Below are positions 3,601 through 6,546 of a stretch of 6,546 nt of DNA, piece by piece (position 1 is the first letter of the stretch; the number at the start of each line of letters is the position of its first letter). This DNA is from Candidatus Omnitrophota bacterium (lineage in GTDB: Bacteria; Omnitrophota; Gorgyraeia; B26-G9), in NCBI GenBank assembly GCA_003645745.1, contig QNCH01000094.1:1-6546 (forward strand), read 5' to 3'. The translations under genes and the position numbers were made by a program. Under the pieces are notes generated by a model, which saw only the letters and a list, made by a program, of their open reading frames with translations, made no database searches and was not told the DNA's origin.

Positions 3601-6546
3601 AACCGCATTTAATGCTGTTTCAAAATTAAATATTGTGCCCGCAGTTTGAGCAGCCGGGATATTTCCGGCAAATTTTAAGTGATCGGATAAAGTATGCCGC
3701 ACAATAAAATTCAAATCATTGGCATCAGAAGTAGCTACACTGCCTGATGTTGCTTTAATGCTCACGCTTTCTGCCTTATACACTTTTAAAGCTGCTGTGC
3801 CAACGCCGCTGGAAAAAGTAACTAAAGTCTGAGTTCCAAAATCAATGTCTGTGCTGCTGCTGTTTGAACACGTTGGAGACTGGGCAGAAGGAGATAAGTT
3901 CGCGCCGGAAAAGATAATATTCATATCTCCTGAATAACCTGTAGTTATATTTCCTTGCGGGTCATAAGCGGTAATTGTAATCTGGCGGCTTGCGCCAGCA
4001 GAGATTGTAGAAGTTTCTCCAGTAACTATAAAGTAATTAATATTTCCGGGAATTATGCTAATACTTGTAGTATCAGAGTCTGTATTCAGGCTCTGGCCTG
4101 ATAAGCGCTGCGCGGTAATTGTTGGGCTGCCTACTGTAGTATCCTGATAATAGAAACTCGCTGAACTTGTATCAGAGCTTACAGTCACCTGAGTAATCGC
4201 GGTTTCTCCAGCACTGTCTGAAGAAAAAACTCCAGTTGCTGATGTTGTAGTTAATGAAAATACTGTATTTTGCGTTACTTGGCTAAGGTTATCATCGGCG
4301 TCCTGAATACTCACGGTAAAAGCAGTAGAAACTTCTTCTGAACTCACTGAAGACGGCCCGCTAAGTAAAACTTTGTCAGGAGTTTCAGGCTGCGCAGTCG
4401 CAGTAAAATCAACCGTTAAATTACTAATCGCAGCACGCACCACATAATCGCCGATTTTATCGCCCAGAGTTAAAATTGTCTGAGCATTGCCGCTCGCGTC
4501 TGTAATATCTGAATCTGCTGACAGGCTCTGGCCCGCGGCAGTTTCAGGAGATGAAAGGATAGAAAAATTTATTGTTTCATTAGGAATTGGAGTGCCTTCT
4601 GTGTCTAATAATTGCGCGACAAAAGCCAGAGATAAAATTTCATTTACCTTAAAAGTATTCTGATTATCGCCGCTGGCTTTATTTAAACTACCCATAAGTA
4701 ATGCGGTGGCAGTAAAACTTAGAGGTGACCCGCTTAAATCTGAAGAACTCGCTTGCACTATATAATCTCCAGCAGTATCACCGAGAGTTAAAATTGTTTC
4801 TGCCTGGCCGCTGGCATTAGTATCTGCTGAATTTGCTGACAAACTCTGTCCTGCTGCTCCGGAAGGACAAGTGCTTAGAACAAAATCAACTGTGTGCCCG
4901 GAAACAATATTACCGTAACTATCATCTATCTGCGCCACAAAACCTTGAGGTAAAACTGCTTCTGTTGCGCCACTCTGGCTGTTGCCTGAAACCTCAGAGA
5001 GAGTATTTGCTGCACTTGCCGAAACACTAGCAGATAAAGTAAATGCCTCATACGCGATCACCTGATCCTGAGCTGAAACCGCTCCAGTTTCTGCGCGATA
5101 AGCTGTTAGGCTCACAACATCTGACTCTCCAGAAGTAAAAGGAATTGTAACATTATTGCCAAAATTAATAGCATCATTTATCTGCGCATGATGGCTGCCA
5201 ATTACGCTTAACCCTGAAAACTTAAAAGTGTGATTACCTGTATAATCTGAATCAACATTTTTATTCGCGTCAACCGCACGCAGTTTAATATTTTCTGCTG
5301 TGCCTGCGGTTAGGCTTACACTTGACTCACCTGCTGGTGATGTAACTACTTCTATGTGCGAAACCGCTATTGTAATTGTGCCGGTTACTGTACTCACACT
5401 GCTGGTATTTGAACTCATCTGCGAAGACATATTTGTGTCTGTGCCGATTAGGCTCTCATTTATACTAAAAGTATAAGTATCAGCTTCTGCTGCCTCTAAT
5501 TTTTCTGTATTCATATAAATATACACCGCAAACTCCACAGCAGTTGTATCTGTAACAGAATATAACTCCGCGTCTGACTGCCCGTCAGGACTAGAGCCAA
5601 AAGTAATTGTTGAATTAGTAATTGTGCCTGTTGTAATTAGAGTTGTATCCTGATATATTCCTGCCCAGGCAATATCTGTGCCTGCATTTGCGCCTGTGCC
5701 GCCGATGTTAACTACAATCTGGTCAAGCAAAGTCGCGGTTGAGTCCCCGCCATTATCTGTAACTTTAAATTTGAGTACTGCGAACCTGTTTTCTAAAGTA
5801 TCATTTATTGGGTACAGGTTGAAATCAGTTACCGGGCTGTCAGCAGTATCAACTGTTGAAGTTGCTGCAGCAGAAAAAGTAATTGCCTGAGAAAACGCAC
5901 TGGCAATCCCTACATCTTCAGCATAAAGATAAATTGTGCCCAAACTATCGCAGGTTAAATTGCCAAATTCCGCGCTGCCGGCTGTTGCGGAAAGCGGATT
6001 AGCGTCAGAGCTTAAACTTCCTGTTCCATCAACAAAACTTGTGTTTGAAAGAGAATCATAAAGCGTAATCGCATCAGTGTCAGCAGTTATATTTCCATAA
6101 GTATCTTGAATTTCAACTATTGGCTGCTGGGTTAGGGCAGCATTGATTATTCCTGTGCTTGAAGGCTCCTGGCTGAAAACAAGTTTAGTTTTAATTTCAG
6201 GGCCAACTGTGATTGAATTAGAAGCAGTATTTGTGCCGCTTAAATCAGCAGCAACAGGAGTAATTGTTGTATTTTGGCTGCGGTATAAATTTGTTGCTAA
6301 TGTTGTTGTAGATCCGCCATTTGTGAAATCCACAGTTGTTGTCCAGGAATCAAGGCCATTACCGTCAGGCGCATCGCTTGCACCGCTTAAAGTATAGCTA
6401 ATTGTTTTTGTTCCGCTGTAAGGGGCAGCGCTGTAATCATTAGTTAATGTATTGCCGTAAATATCTTTAGCCAAAATCTGAGGCAAAATAAATTGCGCGC
6501 CTGCTTTTTGCGGGCTGGTAATATCTTCCGCAAAACTCAGGTGATC
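40..6546 (-). CDS. Giant modular Ig-like repeat surface protein, 3'-terminal part (5' end beyond window)
   Basis: The frame runs without interruption from the window edge to a TGA at 40-42 (2168 codons plus stop). A TTG at 6484-6486 could be taken as the start, but it falls mid-domain: the 20 codons before it (beginning DHLSFAEDI) match the start of the second A module (DHLKFAGNI, residue 955), so the gene is 5'-partial. About 1570 residues are Ser/Thr/Ala/Gly-rich beta-sandwich modules in the order A1-B1-C1-D1-E1-E2-F-D2-A2-B2-C2-D3-B3, many carrying a D-x-Y-G-N-type turn. Next come two other beta domains, a coiled coil, a small beta domain and a terminal coiled coil ending HEWYEFR. Such architecture is known in bacterial adhesins and giant cell-surface proteins; secretion and adhesion are inferred, as the N-terminus is not visible. 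No catalytic motif or standard C-terminal anchor is seen. Confidence is high for the gene and moderate for the role. Confidence 0.93.
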   Translation of the reverse strand, partial: DHLSFAEDITSPQKAGAQFILPQILAKDIYGNTLTNDYSAAPYSGTKTISYTLSGASDAPDGNGLDSWTTTVDFTNGGSTTTLATNLYRSQNTTITPVAADLSGTNTASNSITVGPEIKTKLVFSQEPSSTGIINAALTQQPIVEIQDTYGNITADTDAITLYDSLSNTSFVDGTGSLSSDANPLSATAGSAEFGNLTCDSLGTIYLYAEDVGIASAFSQAITFSAAATSTVDTADSPVTDFNLYPINDTLENRFAVLKFKVTDNGGDSTATLLDQIVVNIGGTGANAGTDIAWAGIYQDTTLITTGTITNSTITFGSSPDGQSDAELYSVTDTTAVEFAVYIYMNTEKLEAAEADTYTFSINESLIGTDTNMSSQMSSNTSSVSTVTGTITIAVSHIEVVTSPAGESSVSLTAGTAENIKLRAVDANKNVDSDYTGNHTFKFSGLSVIGSHHAQINDAINFGNNVTIPFTSGESDVVSLTAYRAETGAVSAQDQVIAYEAFTLSASVSASAANTLSEVSGNSQSGATEAVLPQGFVAQIDDSYGNIVSGHTVDFVLSTCPSGAAGQSLSANSADTNASGQAETILTLGDTAGDYIVQASSSDLSGSPLSFTATALLMGSLNKASGDNQNTFKVNEILSLAFVAQLLDTEGTPIPNETINFSILSSPETAAGQSLSADSDITDASGNAQTILTLGDKIGDYVVRAAISNLTVDFTATAQPETPDKVLLSGPSSVSSEEVSTAFTVSIQDADDNLSQVTQNTVFSLTTTSATGVFSSDSAGETAITQVTVSSDTSSASFYYQDTTVGSPTITAQRLSGQSLNTDSDTTSISIIPGNINYFIVTGETSTISAGASRQITITAYDPQGNITTGYSGDMNIIFSGANLSPSAQSPTCSNSSSTDIDFGTQTLVTFSSGVGTAALKVYKAESVSIKATSGSVATSDANDLNFIVRHTLSDHLKFAGNIPAAQTAGTIFNFETALNAVDLYDNLCDGANGASAYIGEKTITWQLSGTANGPESGTDTFTNPVTFTAGASAAALQATLYRAQDTTITAAAADLSGTNTASNTITVNAQDIAKLSFSVQPSTTVITNVSLAEQPQVSVADVYGNACVSASAQITLSASTTSGTDTPVTNGTLTADSLSVTTENGMAVFSAVNYNYPEQIYLKATVSGYSLDDIYSYQITVSTAGEAVVSAGSLLEPDEISSLIDTYSERADVFDFTFTDTGTDGYDLQIKQIIVQAGANDTTGGWESFISGAVLSDGTSSLLGVVEGTRIVFGSGESIIYTVSDGQAKTYTLSIYLESSLPAGADGKALEFSVDVNDDLSLDLLSSSFPESSAITSGAKPVVAVTATKFVISGEASVSAGDESVLSIQALDANNNLDLDFAGDKNIVFSGAQVSLSGTAPSCTNYLGVDINFGSTTVISFIAGESSSTITLKLYTAEIARIKATASSITTSDTDDLDIVVSGTVAAQLFWQDAPQETVAANAPLAAFSVSVSDCYGNTTSETSDVTISVSGGTPGAVSVNTVTAVSGLATFTGFNVCCASYPGIVTLQAASLGLTSSAVSSNIIVEEQYTITLNIQDATNASALTEITLDILQDGSSLTAYPVECNSPYSFQLPFGTYSFNLRKALYVESTTEKVVGVTADAVDGSYDNAITWTMYMTSLAEATADYHVKESFVYDEDNDKLTARLWLERRGSLVLNDDTNKLGTASIQIYDDTNQEWLAISTFDAPNPVDYTTGMYFKEIENIIAEGGTYTLTAGKTYFVRCKINYGGSEGSATTYEAGASLTITQGQSLTNVTQSIEEMSTAIRSDVAGIRVLVQSQAEETRTAIEEVKDDILEVTGTTSLPDRIDSMRETILSDIASSQESVISSVQTTIGDEVKPHIRSKILNREKRVKQGATVVISYRTESGLSPAIDLYNSNNVLRVSKGAMTEIGSTGVYKYPVTFLSSWGTGEFTVVCSETTLGTADAYTITVVTADIEDVASQVSAVLGTTSGISDLEASSTALNTGISGLDTEISGLDTKLSDIKTKLDTISSGASTGTGVSINPVLQAEVSQMGTSLTELGNKIESSSASASSGVNIVQGADGVVLQGIYAEIEAIGAKLKEANYGGLPDLAEYLSVDQARQDDLMYLKNKTEEMKAIVEMTNKMIESIDSGEEKPITHEWYEFR
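485..526 (-). repeat. 21-bp tandem repeat encoding coiled-coil heptads
   Basis: Two adjacent 21-base units (485-505 and 506-526) both read GTATCCAG-CCTGAAATT on the plus strand, with one internal mismatch and a different last three bases. Each unit is one heptad (ISGLDTE / ISGLDTK), so gain or loss of a unit would keep both the reading frame and the coiled-coil register. Confidence 0.75.
621..868 (-). other. Compact beta domain embedded between coiled coils
   Basis: Residues about 1894-1975: VKQGATVVISYRTESG, AIDLYNSNNVLRV, a GSTGVYKYPVTF strand, GTGEFTVVCSE, and a closing AYTITVV strand. This reads as a small Ig or fibronectin-like sandwich set inside a helical stalk. The combination SKILNRE, VKQGATVVISYRTESGLSP and TADIEDVASQVSAVLG looks to me like a recurrent C-terminal cassette of giant proteins in uncultured bacteria, but this is memory and not a search. 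Confidence 0.55.
850..1179 (-). other. Helical/coiled-coil segment 1
   Basis: Residues about 1790-1895. From LTNVTQSIEEMSTAIRSDV onward the sequence switches from Ser/Thr beta-rich to charged helical, with hydrophobic residues at 3-4 spacing (V, I, M, I, V, I, V), including EETRTAIEEVKDDILEV. After a TGTTSLPD break, a second helix follows (IDSMRETILSDIASSQESVISSVQ). It ends with a basic stretch, PHIRSKILNREKRVK. An extended oligomeric stalk is the likely form. Confidence 0.65.
1180..1845 (-). other. Two non-repeated beta domains between Ig array and coiled coil
   Basis: Residues about 1568-1788. The first part (QYTITLNIQDATN to TWTMYMTS) resembles small carboxypeptidase-regulatory or PEGA-like beta sandwiches: a LDILQDGSSL hairpin, then YSFQLPFGTYSFNLRK, where the PFGTY turn is typical. 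The second part (ADYHVKESFVYDEDNDKLTARLWLE onward) alternates strands with acidic turns, ends YTLTAGKTYFVRCKINYGG, and may be a fibronectin-like domain. These assignments are from strand pattern only and are tentative. Confidence 0.5.
1846..2154 (-). repeat. Module B3, last Ig-like repeat, cysteine-rich variant
   Basis: Residues about 1465-1567. It begins AAQLFWQDAPQ (compare KLVFSQEP and KLSFSVQP in B1 and B2) and carries DCYGN at the conserved turn. A GLATFTGFNVCCASYPG segment corresponds to GSAEFGNLTCDSLG of B1 and GMAVFSAVNYNYPE of B2. It closes the Ig-like array before the different C-terminal domains. Three cysteines in one module is unusual for this protein, and a turn-to-strand disulfide is possible. 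Confidence 0.65.
2155..3684 (-). repeat. Super-repeat copy 2: modules A2-B2-C2-D3
   Basis: Residues 955-1464 repeat the four-module series of residues 1-510. A2 starts DHLKFAG and ends LYRAQDTTIT / AADLSGTNTASN. B2 starts KLSFSVQPS and has DVYGN at 1102-1106. C2 carries FDFTFTDTG, RIVFGSGE and YTLSIYLE. D3 has DANNN, FAGDKNIVFSG and DINFGS. A and B are in register with copy 1 at exactly 954 residues (2862 bases): DHL at 1 and 955, DxYGN at 148 and 1102, with only small compensating gaps inside A. This points to duplication of a whole block rather than independent gain of four domains. Confidence 0.82.
3355..3390 (-). repeat. 36-bp near-identical direct repeat, copy 2 (in A2)
   Basis: Partner of 6217-6252, with one synonymous mismatch. 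The bases on both sides diverge quickly, apart from a further shared 12-base block (TAATTGTTGTAT on the plus strand) eight bases away in both copies. Confidence 0.85.
3685..4049 (-). repeat. Module D2
   Basis: Residues about 833-954, starting NINYFIVTGE. It shares with D3 the series AYDPQGN, YSGDMNIIFSG, SPTCSN, DIDFGTQT, a VTF strand, KVYKAESVSIKA and TSDANDLNFIV. D3 has the matching ALDANNN, FAGDKNIVFSG, APSCTN, DINFGSTT and TSDTDDLDIVV. D1 is more distant. It lies directly before A2, so the local order is D-A-B-C-D. Confidence 0.75.
4050..4385 (-). other. Module F, single Ig-like beta module
   Basis: Residues about 721-832, starting PDKVLLSGPSSVSS. It has an FTVSIQDADDN turn in the D-x-x-x-N position, a VFSLTTTS strand, an ASFYYQDTTVGSPTITA strand pair and an ISIIPG end. 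It is the only copy in the window. The order of strands resembles bacterial Ig-like domains with a YYxDTxxGxxTITA motif. No ligand or function can be assigned. Confidence 0.6.
4386..4697 (-). repeat. Module E2, Big_1/invasin-like Ig domain (tandem copy of E1)
   Basis: Residues about 617-720. It begins NKASGDNQNTF and has AGQSLSA from residue 671, then ASGNAQTILTLGD, GDYVVRA and DFTATA. The core from AGQSL to VRA (4432-4536) aligns without gaps to E1 (4750-4854) with 25 of 35 residues identical, at an offset of exactly 318 bases (106 residues). The usual D-x-Y-G-N turn is replaced by DTEGT. The internal ATG at 4693-4695 is in the linker before this module and is not a start. Confidence 0.78.
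4698..5015 (-). repeat. Module E1, Big_1/invasin-like Ig domain
   Basis: Residues about 511-616. It shows the classic order of this bacterial Ig family: an N-terminal SEVSGNSQSG strand, FVAQIDDSYGN, an internal VDFVLS strand, AGQSLSA (from residue 565), the ASGQAETILTLGD strand, GDYIVQA, and a closing LSFTATA. It forms a tandem pair with the next module, E2. This family typically makes rod-like stalks in adhesins and intimin/invasin-type proteins; that role here is inferred. Confidence 0.78.
5016..6546 (-). repeat. Super-repeat copy 1: modules A1-B1-C1-D1
   Basis: Residues 1-510 hold four distinct beta-rich modules. A1 (1-114) starts DHLSFA, has DIYGN at 28-32 and ends in a conserved LYR-Q-TTIT / AADLSGTNTASN segment. 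B1 (about 119-225) starts KLVFSQEPS and has DTYGN at 148-152. C1 (about 226-395) carries an FAVLKFKVTD strand, an ITFGS hairpin and a Ser/Thr/Met-rich linker. D1 (about 396-510) has DANKN, a YTGN turn, a KFSG strand and an INFGN motif. The same order recurs as A2-B2-C2-D3. The fold assignment as Ig-like is inferred from motifs. Confidence 0.82.
6217..6252 (-). repeat. 36-bp near-identical direct repeat, copy 1 (in A1)
   Basis: It encodes AADLSGTNTASN at the end of module A1. It matches 3355-3390 in A2 at 35 of 36 bases; the single difference is synonymous (AGC versus AGT for Ser). It sits at the same 2862-base offset as the super-repeat. Confidence 0.85.

Noticed and set aside
4693..4695. Internal ATG (residue 618) as a start of a separate gene
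   Set aside because: It sits in the linker between E1 and E2 within an unbroken frame, and the modules on both sides are intact.
4833..5030. Other short plus-strand ORFs (126-314, 413-643, 4833-5030, 5678-5890)
   Set aside because: All lie wholly inside the continuous minus-strand gene, have no family signature, and are expected by chance in repeat-rich coding DNA.
6484..6486. TTG as the translation start of the giant gene
   Set aside because: The same frame is open further upstream and those 20 codons align with the start of module A2, so the TTG is an internal Leu codon.

Overview
The window is almost entirely one gene on the minus strand: an internal-to-C-terminal fragment (2168 codons plus stop) of a very large, repeat-built, presumably secreted or surface-exposed protein. 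The frame stays open to base 6546, so the true start and any signal peptide lie outside. The only non-coding sequence is the 39 bases after the stop codon.

Layout in protein direction (bases 6546 to 40; residues counted from base 6546). Residues 1-510 are four different beta-sandwich modules, here called A1-B1-C1-D1. Residues 511-720 are two tandem Big_1/invasin-like Ig modules, E1-E2, 106 residues apart. Residues 721-832 are another Ig-like module, F, followed by D2 (about 833-954). Residues 955-1464 repeat the four-module series as A2-B2-C2-D3, exactly 954 residues downstream of the first series at the positions checked in A and B. A third B-type module, B3 (about 1465-1567), follows. The last 600 residues differ: two further beta domains (about 1568-1788), a long helical or coiled-coil region, a compact beta domain (about 1894-1975), and a second coiled-coil region running to the C-terminus. 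No LPXTG motif, PEP-CTERM tail, autotransporter barrel or recognisable type IX tail is seen at the end.

The organism is bacterial, with standard stops and moderately low GC. Giant Ig-repeat proteins of this kind are known from uncultured phyla such as Omnitrophota, and also from Planctomycetes and Bacteroidota. The C-terminal cassette recalls Omnitrophota proteins to me, but this is inference from memory and not a search result. A role in adhesion, cell-cell contact or surface coating is the natural reading. No enzyme active site was recognised, and no other gene is present.
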